A stretch of 23,314 bases of DNA, from positions 1 to 23,314 of the forward strand of contig CALCKT010000058.1 in assembly GCA_937965785.1 (NCBI GenBank), given 5' to 3'. This stretch comes from an uncultured Propionibacteriaceae bacterium (lineage in GTDB: Bacteria > Actinomycetota > Actinomycetes > Propionibacteriales > Propionibacteriaceae). This document shows positions 7,362-13,924 of this stretch, piece after piece. Each line of letters begins with the position of its first letter. Positions within the stretch are counted from its first letter, which is position 1. A program made the translations under genes and the position numbers. The notes beneath the pieces are model-generated. The model was not told the origin of the DNA, made no database searches, and saw only the letters and a program-made list of their open reading frames with translations.

Positions 7362-9175
7362 GCTCTCCTCGTCCACAGGCCCTGGGGCAGGAAACGGATG
7401 ATCGCGATCACGACGATCCCGTACAGCAGGATGCGCACGTCGGGGGCCAGGCGCAGCGCCTCGGGCAACCCGACCAGGGCCAGGGAACCGAGCACCGCCC
7501 CGAAGGGGGAGTTGATCCCGCCCAGCACGACGATCGTCAGCACCAGCACGGACATCTGGACGGTGAACACCGTCGGATCGAGGTAGTTGTACTGGTGCGC
7601 CAGCAACGCCCCCGCCATCCCGGCGAAGAAAGCGGCCAGCGCGTAGGCGAGCGCCTTGTAGCCGCGGGTGCGCAACCCCAGGGAACGCGACGCGATCTCG
7701 TCGGAGCCGACGGCCGCCAGGACATTGCCCAGGTGCGAGGAGCGGATCCTGAACACCACGAACAACGTGATCGCCAGCACCACCAGGTCGAGCTGGTAGT
7801 GGTCCTCGGCAACCAGCAGCCGCAACCCGAGGATTTCCGGGGCGGGGATGCCGGAGAGCCCGTAGGCGCCCTTGGTGACCGCGTCCCAGCCGCGGATCAC
7901 CGACAGCACGATGTAGCCGAGGGCCAGGGTCGCCATGGAGACGTAGTGGCCGTCGAGTCTCCAGATCGGCAGGGTCACCAGGGTGGCCAGCACCGCCGCG
8001 ATCACCCCGGCCAGTAGCAGGGCCACCAGGAAGGGCAGGTTCAGGCGCATCACCAGCAGCGCCGAGGCGTAGGCGCCGATGGCCACGGGAGCGGCCTGTC
8101 CCAGGGAGACCTGCCCGGTCGACCCGGCCAGCAGCGTCATGGGGACCGCGATGATGGCGTAGATCGCCACCTGGGTGCCGACGGAGCTGAGCACCGGACC
8201 GCCCAGCAGTGGCACCGCCAGGCCCGCGACCAGGGCGAGCAGCACCCAGTGCCACCACGCCAGCCTGGGTGGGCGGCCGGCCCCGAGGAAGGTGCCGGTC
8301 ATGGGTTCGGAGGTGACGGCGTGCCGGGAACCGAACAGCCCGTGGGGTCGCAGCAGCAGCACCAGCAGGAAGGCACCGAAGATGAACAGGTCCCGGAAGC
8401 TGCCGCCGAACTGGTAAATACCGAGCGCCTCCAGCAGTCCGATCACGAAGCCACCGGCCACGGCGCCGACGATGGATCCCAGGCCACCGACCGCTGCTGC
8501 GATGAACCCGACGGTTCCGGTGAAGGAGGCCGAATAGGGCGAGATGACGCCGGCGTACATGCCGAAGAAGATTCCCCCCACCCCACCGAGGCAGGAGGCA
8601 AGCAGGAAGGACAGGTTCTGGACCCTCGTCACGGGAATCCCCATCTGGCGGGCGGCGTCCGGGTCCGCCGCGGTGGCCCGCACGGCCAGGCCGTCACGCC
8701 CGAACCGCAGCCATGCCCACAGCGCGAGCATCGCAGCGATGGTGAAACCGAGGGCGACGGCGTCGGAGGTGCCGAGCCTGACCCCACCGACGGGCAGGTC
8801 GTCGGTCGGCAGCGGGGCCGGGTATTCGCGGGTGTCGGCCCTGAACAGGATCTGGCTCAGGTTGTCGAGCACCATGGAGGCCGCGAAGGTGGCGAGCAGA
8901 GCGGCGATCGGGGGTGCCTTGATCAGCGGGCGCACCGTCGTGAGGTTGATGATCCAGCCGATCAGGGCACTGGAGGCGGCCACGGCCAGCAGCGCCAGCC
9001 ACCACGGCCACCCGCACACGCCGATGAACCACCAGCCGAGCATCGCACCGAAACCGACGATTGATCCCTGGGCGAAGTTGACCACGCCCGTGACACCGAA
9101 GATCAGGGAGATGCCGACGGCCACCAGCGCGTAGACGTTGCCGTGGACGAGCCCCGAGACGATCGTGTCGATCAT
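7358..9175 (-). CDS. Fused LivH-LivM type ABC permease
   Basis: One 605-aa polypeptide carries both permeases that are usually separate. Residues 1 to about 283 are LivH-like (GNVYALVAVGISLIFGVTG at 12-30, VVNFAQGS at 31-38, and a coupling segment ATAADPDAARQMGIP at 167-181). Residues about 305-605 are LivM-like (MTLLAGSTGQVSLGQAA at 346-362, then a second coupling loop SDEIASRSLGLRTRGYK). Both halves consist of hydrophobic membrane segments. The ATG at 9175 overlaps the binding-protein stop by 4 bp, and the stop overlaps livG by 4 bp. The joining region (about 284-305) is polar and probably cytoplasmic. Fusion fixes a 1:1 ratio of the two permease halves. Confidence 0.92.
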   Translation of the reverse strand: MIDTIVSGLVHGNVYALVAVGISLIFGVTGVVNFAQGSIVGFGAMLGWWFIGVCGWPWWLALLAVAASSALIGWIINLTTVRPLIKAPPIAALLATFAASMVLDNLSQILFRADTREYPAPLPTDDLPVGGVRLGTSDAVALGFTIAAMLALWAWLRFGRDGLAVRATAADPDAARQMGIPVTRVQNLSFLLASCLGGVGGIFFGMYAGVISPYSASFTGTVGFIAAAVGGLGSIVGAVAGGFVIGLLEALGIYQFGGSFRDLFIFGAFLLVLLLRPHGLFGSRHAVTSEPMTGTFLGAGRPPRLAWWHWVLLALVAGLAVPLLGGPVLSSVGTQVAIYAIIAVPMTLLAGSTGQVSLGQAAPVAIGAYASALLVMRLNLPFLVALLLAGVIAAVLATLVTLPIWRLDGHYVSMATLALGYIVLSVIRGWDAVTKGAYGLSGIPAPEILGLRLLVAEDHYQLDLVVLAITLFVVFRIRSSHLGNVLAAVGSDEIASRSLGLRTRGYKALAYALAAFFAGMAGALLAHQYNYLDPTVFTVQMSVLVLTIVVLGGINSPFGAVLGSLALVGLPEALRLAPDVRILLYGIVVIAIIRFLPQGLWTRRA

Positions 9176-10341
9176 GAGGCCTCCGCCGGCACGTAGGCGC
9201 CGTTCCTGACGGTGACGGGCAGGAGGGTGACGTCACCGGGGCGGCGGTCCGCGGAGAACTCGAACTCCCCGAATTGCACGGTCTTCCACCTGCCGCCGTC
9301 GGAGAGGGCCTTGAAGACCCCCTCACGGGTGGCGCCGCCGCGGCGGACCGCCTCGATCAGCACGTTGAGGGCGTCGTAGGCGTAGGCGGAGAAGGTGCTC
9401 GGGTCGTGCCCGAACCTGTCCTTGAACCGTTTGTTGAAGTCGACCACCGCCGGTGAGTCGTTGCCGATCAGGAAGTTCTCGATGATGATCGCTCCCTCGG
9501 CCGCGGATCCTGCGGCCTCCAGGAACTGCGGGGTGTTCTGGCCACCGAAGAACTGGCCGGTGAACCCGATCTCCCGCAGCTGCCGCACGATGCGCGCCCC
9601 GTCGGGTCCGTAGCCGAGGTGGACCACGGCCTGCGGTCCGGCGTCGCGGGCCTTGATCAGGACGGGCCGGTAGTCCTCGGAGTCGGGTTGGATGGGTGAT
9701 TCGTATGCGATCTCCAGTCCGGCTGCCGCTGCGGATGCCTTGAAGATGTCGAAGGAGTTCTTGCCCCAGTCGCTCTCGAGGTAGACCACGGAGATCCTCT
9801 GGTAGCTGCCCGCGATCCACTGGGCGGCGCGGGTCTGGTAGAACTCCTGGGTCAGGGAGGTGGACCACATGTGGTCGCCTCCCTTGGTGAAGTCGGGGTT
9901 GGAGTTGGTGAAACCGAACTGGACGAGCCCGGCCTGCTGGTAGGTGGCCGAAGCGGCCATTGAGGCGCCGGAGGAGAAATCCCCCAGCTCCGCGATGACG
10001 GTGGCGTCTGCGACGAACTTCTGAGCGATCGGCACCGACTGTTTCGGATCGGACTGGGAGTCCTCCCATTTCAGTTCCACCTTGCGGCCGTCCACTCCCC
10101 CGGCGGCGTTGAGTTCCTCGAGGGCCAGGTCGAAACCCTCCTGCCAGTACTGGCCGTACTCGGCGCTGGTCCCGGTCCTCGGCCCCGAGACCCCGAAGAC
10201 GATGGATCCACCCTGATCGGCGGAACCGCTCCCGGAGGCGCCGGCCCGGGAAAGAGCGCTGCAAGCGCTCAACGCGGCAAAAGCGGGAATGGCCCCGACA
10301 AAGGCACGGCGAGAAAGGTTTTTGGGCATGGCAATACTCAT
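9172..10341 (-). CDS. LivK/type 1 periplasmic-binding-fold substrate-binding lipoprotein
   Basis: The 389-aa protein belongs to the Peripla_BP_6/LivK family: a strand FGVSGPRTGTSAEYG, LALEELNAAGGVDGRKVEL, then SQSDPKQ, all typical of the first lobe. The N-terminus combines a twin-arginine motif (SRRAFVG, residues 10-16) with a lipobox (LSAC, C27), suggesting a folded lipoprotein exported by Tat and anchored outside the membrane. The start is uncertain: ATG 10341 or 10329, neither with a strong ribosome-binding site; the open frame extends to 10443 but that extension would precede the signal peptide. It is the first enzyme-set gene after a long leader and should define what the transporter recognises. 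Confidence 0.88.
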   Translation of the reverse strand: MSIAMPKNLSRRAFVGAIPAFAALSACSALSRAGASGSGSADQGGSIVFGVSGPRTGTSAEYGQYWQEGFDLALEELNAAGGVDGRKVELKWEDSQSDPKQSVPIAQKFVADATVIAELGDFSSGASMAASATYQQAGLVQFGFTNSNPDFTKGGDHMWSTSLTQEFYQTRAAQWIAGSYQRISVVYLESDWGKNSFDIFKASAAAAGLEIAYESPIQPDSEDYRPVLIKARDAGPQAVVHLGYGPDGARIVRQLREIGFTGQFFGGQNTPQFLEAAGSAAEGAIIIENFLIGNDSPAVVDFNKRFKDRFGHDPSTFSAYAYDALNVLIEAVRRGGATREGVFKALSDGGRWKTVQFGEFEFSADRRPGDVTLLPVTVRNGAYVPAEAS

Positions 10342-10358
10342 TTCTGGGCAGGGTTGAG

Positions 10359-10509
10359 CACCGCCGGAAATGGGCGGTGAATTGGAAAGCGAAAACCGAA
10401 CGGAGAACCGTTTCAGGAGGATTGATTCAGCCACCCCGGACATCGGGGAGGGGCGACGAGCCGACCGCGTTCAAGCGGCCTTCAGGCTCAAGAAGCCAGG
10501 CTGAGAAGG
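10359..10509 (-). promoter_or_regulatory. Structured RNA leader between leader peptide and binding-protein gene
   Basis: The minus-strand transcript between the leader ORF and the SBP start can form several hairpins: CCTTC/GAAGG (10479-10483 with 10505-10509) enclosing GGCT/AGCC; CCGC/GCGG (10465-10478); AACGG/CCGTT (10399-10412), followed on the transcript by a short T-run; and a perfect 7-bp stem CACCGCC/GGCGGTG with a 7-base loop (10359-10379), 17 bases before the ATG. The first lies immediately after the leader-peptide stop, where a stalled ribosome would cover it. This is consistent with attenuation or start-site sequestration. No known riboswitch class is recognised. Confidence 0.4.
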
Positions 10510-10510
10510 A

Positions 10511-10582
10511 TCAACAGGGACAACAACACATGCGGGCAGGGCGAGGCGTGACCCGGCTGGTCAGGATCGCTGCGTGCTGCAT
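10511..10582 (-). CDS. Cysteine-rich leader peptide (candidate cysteine-responsive attenuator uORF)
   Basis: A 23-codon ORF starts at ATG 10582 with GGGAG five bases upstream. It begins MQHAAILTSR and ends ARMCCCPC-stop, so four of its last five residues are cysteine (TGT codons), directly before the UGA at 10513-10511. An in-frame ATG at 10594 could add four residues. It sits just downstream of the promoter and about 170 bases before the binding-protein start. Polycysteine uORFs upstream of sulfur-metabolism operons are known in mycobacteria as cysteine-responsive attenuators, and short actinobacterial leader peptides of similar size precede cys genes. By analogy, ribosomes slow on the Cys run when cysteine is scarce, changing downstream RNA folding or access. 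The function is inferred; the ORF is clear. Confidence 0.65.
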   Translation of the reverse strand: MQHAAILTSRVTPRPARMCCCPC

Positions 10583-10612
10583 GGTTGCTCCCATGGTCGA
10601 TGGACTGCCCCC

Positions 10613-10641
10613 AACCTATGTCCTTGATGATCCGGTGTCAA
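10613..10641 (-). promoter_or_regulatory. Sigma-70-type promoter of the sulfur-betaine operon
   Basis: On the minus strand a perfect -35 TTGACA (10641-10636), a 17-base spacer and a -10 TAGGTT (10618-10613) are present. Transcription would start near 10606, some 24 bases before the leader-peptide ATG at 10582 and about 265 bases before the binding-protein ATG. It is the best promoter match I found in the window. No operator palindrome is evident at the -35 or -10 hexamer. Confidence 0.65.
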
Positions 10642-11008
10642 TTCATTCCAGAATCTGAGAAATTGCGCCACTGGTGGTAGACCCGAACTGGATTCCGTTG
10701 CGTTATTGCCGATCGAGGAATGCCCGGCTCAACGCCGATGGCGACGGCCTTGTCGCACCGGCCCGACCACCCTACGGGCGAATGCGCACGCCTCGTCGCC
10801 AGATGGAAAGCACACCCCGGTGTTCTGATAGATCTTAACCTGGCACTCTCCTCAACACCGTGATCACAGGGTACGTCAGAGCATGTCAACTTGATCGTGT
10901 GCATCCGCCCATGCCGATGTGCGCGCGACTGGGATGTCAGGTACAAGGCCTGCAGCATGGCCGCCCGTTCGGGGCAGAGGGACGGGGACCTACCTGTCTC
11001 GATAGTCC
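10642..11008. other. Intergenic stretch with no gene recognised
   Basis: About 367 bp lie between the operon promoter and the VOC pseudogene. Open frames exist on both strands (for example minus 10638-11027) but overlap the operon promoter, have no ribosome-binding site and resemble no family I know. It may hold the control region of the broken plus-strand gene or debris from an insertion. Confidence 0.5.
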
Positions 11009-11443
11009 GTGGCCCGCTACTGTGCATCGTATAGACTTGTTCGCGCCGTGGTCGTTCTCGACGCTGCTGATGTCGATGCCGCGAGTGCTTTCTGGGCGAC
11101 CCTCTTGAGTAGTCACGTCATCGACGACGATGCCCAGTTTCACTGCGTGATCGACGCCGATCGAAACTGGCGGGTCGGCGTCTAGCTCGCCCCCGATCAC
11201 GAGCCGCCGCAATGGCCCGACGGAGCGCCACAGCAGGTCCACCTCGACCTGCACGTCACGGATCCGCACGAGGCGCACGCAACCGCCATCGCCGCCGGGG
11301 CGCGACTACTGCAAGACAGCGACCTCACGGCCGAGGAAGGCAACCAGGTCTACGCCGATCCCGCAGGTCACCCCTTCTGCAACGGATGGGGTCAACCATC
11401 CCCGGCAGCTCTCGACGCCTTCCTAAAGGGTCGGCAGGGCTGA
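11009..11443 (+). pseudogene. VOC/glyoxalase-like protein gene broken by an in-frame TAG
   Basis: From GTG 11009 the frame reads VARYCASYRLVRAVVLDAAD, then AFWATLLSS and NWRVGV, then TAG at 11183-11185, and continues in the same frame as LAPDHEPPQWPDGAPQQVHL, DLHVTDPHEAH and VYADPAGHPFCNGWGQPSP to a TGA at 11441. The whole run aligns with actinobacterial glyoxalase-like (VOC superfamily) proteins, whose last strand carries YADPAGHPFC. In relatives the position of the stop is typically glutamine (VQLAPDH), so one CAG-to-TAG change explains it. No frameshift is seen, so the inactivation looks recent. Readthrough or a sequencing error are alternatives. No clear ribosome-binding site precedes the proposed start. 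Confidence 0.8.
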
Positions 11444-11541
11444 AACTCACACGCTAAGGTCAACCCCTGGAATTGGCGTGGGTCACTGAGGCAACCAGCT
11501 CAGCTCACCCGAGCATCGATCTTTGACGTGGATCTTGACTG

Positions 11542-11961
11542 TCATCGCCGCGCGGTGCCAGGCGGCAGGCTGAGCGCATCCACGGGCGCGATCGGCACGA
11601 GTGGCTGCAATCGTCGTGTGACGCCCGGATCGGCGCAGACCAAGGCATCTGCCCGCAGGCGGGCGATGGCAACGTACTCTGCGTCGACCAAGTCCTCCCA
11701 GCCCTGTTCGCGGGCGATCCGCCATGCGGTGCGGCGCGAGACTCGATCGCCTAGGAGCCGGATCTTCACCTCGGTCATCCGATCTTCGAGGGCCAAGGCC
11801 TCCTTGTCGGTGATCTCATCGCGGCGCGCCGCGTCGAGCAGCAGCGTCAGCGCTTGGGTGCGGATCGCGTTCGGCGCCACGAGTCGATGATCCGGGTGAA
11901 CGTCGACAGCCTCCGAGGCGATGTGGATCAAGGTCGGGGCGTCAATCACGAAGCGCGTCAC
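11542..11961 (-). CDS. PIN-domain RNase toxin (VapC-like), apparently without antitoxin
   Basis: The 139-aa protein begins (GTG) TRFVIDAPTLIHIASE, the first PIN strand with its metal-binding aspartate (D7), and has later acidic residues in VDAEYVAIARL (D93) and ALVCADPG (D111). The LLGDRVSRRTAWRIAREQGW segment (69-88) is typical of one actinobacterial subfamily of toxin-like PIN proteins. PIN toxins cut tRNA or mRNA and are normally paired with a small DNA-binding antitoxin just upstream. Here the upstream 169 bp holds no recognisable antitoxin, although the open frame continues in phase up to 12267. The GTG start at 11961 is chosen by family alignment. Confidence 0.82.
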   Translation of the reverse strand: MTRFVIDAPTLIHIASEAVDVHPDHRLVAPNAIRTQALTLLLDAARRDEITDKEALALEDRMTEVKIRLLGDRVSRRTAWRIAREQGWEDLVDAEYVAIARLRADALVCADPGVTRRLQPLVPIAPVDALSLPPGTARR

Positions 11962-11967
11962 GGATCT

Positions 11968-11973
11968 ATGGTA
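11968..11973 (-). promoter_or_regulatory. Possible -10 box giving a leaderless PIN-toxin transcript
   Basis: TACCAT lies 6 bases before the GTG start at 11961, the spacing expected if transcription starts at the start codon. No good -35 is seen and no ribosome-binding site is present. Confidence 0.3.
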
Positions 11974-12130
11974 AAGTTGCTCAACAACGCTCGGCTCTTT
12001 GCTGGGGCACCGCAGCCTGAGGCGTTCTACTGGATCTGCCGCGAGGTGCACGCCCTTGGTGTCCACCCGAGCCCACCGCACCAGTCCCCCGTACCATTGA
12101 GACTCAACCCAACGCGAAGGAGCGGACATC

Positions 12131-12604
12131 GTGGGACCCGAACCCGGCGAAGACCTTGTTACCGTTGAACAAACCGAGTTGCCCAAGGAGGAGCTCGCGT
12201 CGGCTATCGCGACGGGTGCATCGATTGTCATCATGCCGCACGCTCGAACCGAAGATGGCAGGGGCATCTACGGTGAGTCCACCGTATTCATGGTGAAGGA
12301 ATTGCGCGCCGCGGGTGTCGATGCCAGATACTTAGACGAGTCAGAACGCCGCGTGTTTGAAGTCAAGAAAAGCGCAGTTGCAGCTGCGTTGGTGCCCTTC
12401 GTTCTGGCTATTGCTAGTACTGCGGCCTGGGACCTTCTCAAGCCCTGCATTCTCGGCTGGTTCGGGGACAGGAAGATGGAGATTACCTACACCAACATCT
12501 CTGCAGATGGGGCGAGGACTTCCTGGAATATCCGCGGCGAAGGCAAAGATGTGGTCGAGGCGATCGACAAGATCAACCGGCAGACTCCGGGTATCGAGCC
12601 GTGA
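12131..12604 (+). CDS. Small single-pass membrane protein, first gene of a two-gene cassette
   Basis: I do not recognise a family. The 157-aa protein starts at GTG 12131 with AAGGAG 9 bases upstream. Residues 1-80 are polar with a strand SIVIMPHA (31-38) and HART near residue 37. Residues about 81-104 (SAVAAALVPFVLAIASTAAW and following) form one hydrophobic helix. The C-terminal part (MEITYTNISADGARTSW, then GEGKDVVEAIDKINR) looks like a small beta-rich domain ending in a helix. The stop overlaps the next gene's GTG in a GTGA. Base composition is visibly less GC-rich than the flanking metabolic genes, suggesting transfer. A membrane adaptor or small conflict-system component is possible; this is speculation. 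Confidence 0.75.
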   Translation: MGPEPGEDLVTVEQTELPKEELASAIATGASIVIMPHARTEDGRGIYGESTVFMVKELRAAGVDARYLDESERRVFEVKKSAVAAALVPFVLAIASTAAWDLLKPCILGWFGDRKMEITYTNISADGARTSWNIRGEGKDVVEAIDKINRQTPGIEP

Positions 12605-13356
12605 CTTTCGACGAAGCTGGATCAGACGATGACCTCCACGCCGCGCACCTTCAACGGATAGTTGCGCAGAAGCTGGATCAGGGAGGGAAGTTGCTTGCAT
12701 CCGCTCGGGAACGATTGGCACAAGCTTCTGATCGGCCGTCCGACTTGGTTGCAGAGGCTGAGGCGTCAAGTCGCGCCGCCCTCGCGACGCTGGCAAGCGC
12801 GCTGAACTGGGCAGAAGACACCGAATCGGAAGATGAGGCGCACAGGAAGCTTGACGAAGCTGGGCGCTGGGTCAGGGAGACGTTCGGATGCCATATCGAG
12901 CAGTCAGGCTCCGACTACTGGCAGGCATGCCCGGTGGCACTGGGCCACAACCGAATCGGGTTGAGCATCGGTGGCATGGCAACGCGCATTTGCTCACTAT
13001 GTGGAGGCGACCTTTCCGAATGTGAACATCGCCGAGGCACCGCATACATGGTGCCAGGGGGCTCGACAGATCTTGGATGGTGCCGCGTTTGTCTCCAGAA
13101 AGATGGCTGCGAACACAAGCCAGACGAGACTTATCGCGTCGGCGTTGTCTCCATCATCGTAGGTATTGAACTGACTGAAGTGAGCCTCGTGGGGAAGCCT
13201 GCGAACCCTGACGCGAGGCTCACAAGAGTTCGGATCGATGCATCAAAGCTGTCGGACTCCTTAGGCCCAGACTTCGTGCCCGGCATGGCTGTGAGTTGCG
13301 ACAAATGTCTGGCCCCCTGCACTGGACTAATCAGGCACTCTCACCCGCACGGGTGA
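12601..13356 (+). CDS. Cysteine-rich, probably zinc-binding protein with a prohead-protease-like segment
   Basis: The 251-aa protein starts at GTG 12601, overlapping the previous stop by 4 bp. Residues 10-95 are helical and charged, possibly coiled-coil. Then follow C131-x2-C134-x6-C141-x-H143 and C161-x2-C164-x5-C170-x-H172, two spaced copies of one knuckle, and near the end C233-x2-C236-x3-C240 with histidines at 246, 248 and 250. Between them GIELTEVSLVGKPANPDARL (188-207) resembles the conserved strand of HK97/XkdF-type phage prohead proteases (EVSLVxxPANPxA). I see no clear catalytic Ser-His pair, so activity is doubtful. The closest resemblance I recall is to phage-related proteins with a CxxCG...CxH insert. 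Function unknown; translational coupling suggests it acts with the membrane protein. Confidence 0.75.
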   Translation: MTFDEAGSDDDLHAAHLQRIVAQKLDQGGKLLASARERLAQASDRPSDLVAEAEASSRAALATLASALNWAEDTESEDEAHRKLDEAGRWVRETFGCHIEQSGSDYWQACPVALGHNRIGLSIGGMATRICSLCGGDLSECEHRRGTAYMVPGGSTDLGWCRVCLQKDGCEHKPDETYRVGVVSIIVGIELTEVSLVGKPANPDARLTRVRIDASKLSDSLGPDFVPGMAVSCDKCLAPCTGLIRHSHPHG

Positions 13357-13622
13357 ACGCGGGACACGTCGAGCTTTCGAGGCCGCGTGCACGTAAGCCA
13401 GCAAGTGCTTGATGCGTTCGAGTCTACGGTCAGGGGCTGCGAGGAAGCGTTGCGCACACTGCCGTGTCTACTCCGGTCGTTGCTGCGGAGATGCCGAACG
13501 AGATGCCTAGCCATCCGACTCTTGAGTGTGCGCTCCCGCAAGAGCCCTCTCATCACGCCAGAAGCCCGAGCGGTCTGACAGTTGCGAGCGCTAACCGGGT
13601 GAGCAAGCCGAGCTGCGCTCAG

Positions 13623-13679
13623 CTAGGTCACCCTCAGGCCTGGCGGTATGGATAACAAGGCATCTGGTGTGGTTGTCAT
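13623..13679 (-). CDS. Possible 18-residue ORF or truncated gene start
   Basis: The minus strand has AGGAGG, 8 bases, then ATG at 13679, followed by MTTTPDALLSIPPGLRVT and TAG at 13623. The ribosome-binding site is one of the best in the window. It could be the surviving 5' end of a lost gene or a real small ORF. No match to a known peptide. Confidence 0.2.
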   Translation of the reverse strand: MTTTPDALLSIPPGLRVT

Positions 13680-13687
13680 CTTGTGAA

Positions 13688-13704
13688 CCTCCTCCAGAAG
13701 GAGG
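13688..13704. repeat. Short inverted repeat containing a Shine-Dalgarno sequence
   Basis: CCTCCT (13688-13693) and AGGAGG (13699-13704) form a 6-bp stem with a 5-base loop. On either strand the stem would mask an AGGAGG ribosome-binding site, so the small minus-strand ORF at 13679 would be hidden in its own transcript. Confidence 0.3.
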
Positions 13705-13780
13705 ATGCCCCGAGAGCGGATGGGATCGATGATGCTCCAGGACCTCAAGGCCGGCCGCAGTTCCCGGACACCCGCGGCAT

Positions 13781-13827
13781 GGTTTCGACACGGGCCGCTC
13801 GCTCTGCGAGCCGGCCGCGTCGAAACC
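13781..13827. repeat. 47-bp intergenic palindromic repeat (GGTTTCGAC type)
   Basis: Two 22-base arms, beginning GGTTTCGACACGG on the left and ending CCGCGTCGAAACC on the right, are inverted complements with three mismatches around a 3-base loop (TCT). The outer nine bases are perfect. Elements with GGTTTCGAC...GTCGAAACC ends are common dispersed palindromes in actinobacterial genomes. It lies about 100 bp beyond the amylosucrase stop, where such elements often act as transcription barriers. Only one copy is in this window. Confidence 0.65.
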
Positions 13828-13924
13828 TCTCACGCGCACCCGGGGAACTGTGGTCGGATCCGACCACCAGATGCCAGAAAAGATTCCGACGCGTCCCGGT
13901 TCAGCCAGCTTCACGGGGTGCTGA

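Larger units (their letters stand above)
13357..13780. other. Gene-poor intergenic stretch
   Basis: No gene of normal size can be supported here. Short open frames on both strands lack family resemblance. Only an 18-codon ORF with a good ribosome-binding site and a small hairpin, listed separately, stand out. Confidence 0.5.

Noticed and set aside
7362..8258. Upstream extension of the LivG frame
   Set aside because: It lies wholly inside the permease gene in another frame and has Arg/Gly/Pro-rich composition; the Met-Met start at 7361 has GAGGAG and a 4-bp overlap.
10342..10443. N-terminal extension of the substrate-binding protein to ATG 10443
   Set aside because: The extension would put 34 residues before a twin-arginine/lipobox signal peptide and covers the leader hairpins; no ribosome-binding site precedes 10443.
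10638..11027. Minus-strand 129-codon open frame
   Set aside because: It overlaps the operon promoter, has no ribosome-binding site and no recognisable motif.
11962..12130. An antitoxin gene for the PIN toxin
   Set aside because: Other minus-strand frames here give only short Arg/Gly-rich peptides, and the in-phase frame lacks an antitoxin-like DNA-binding motif.
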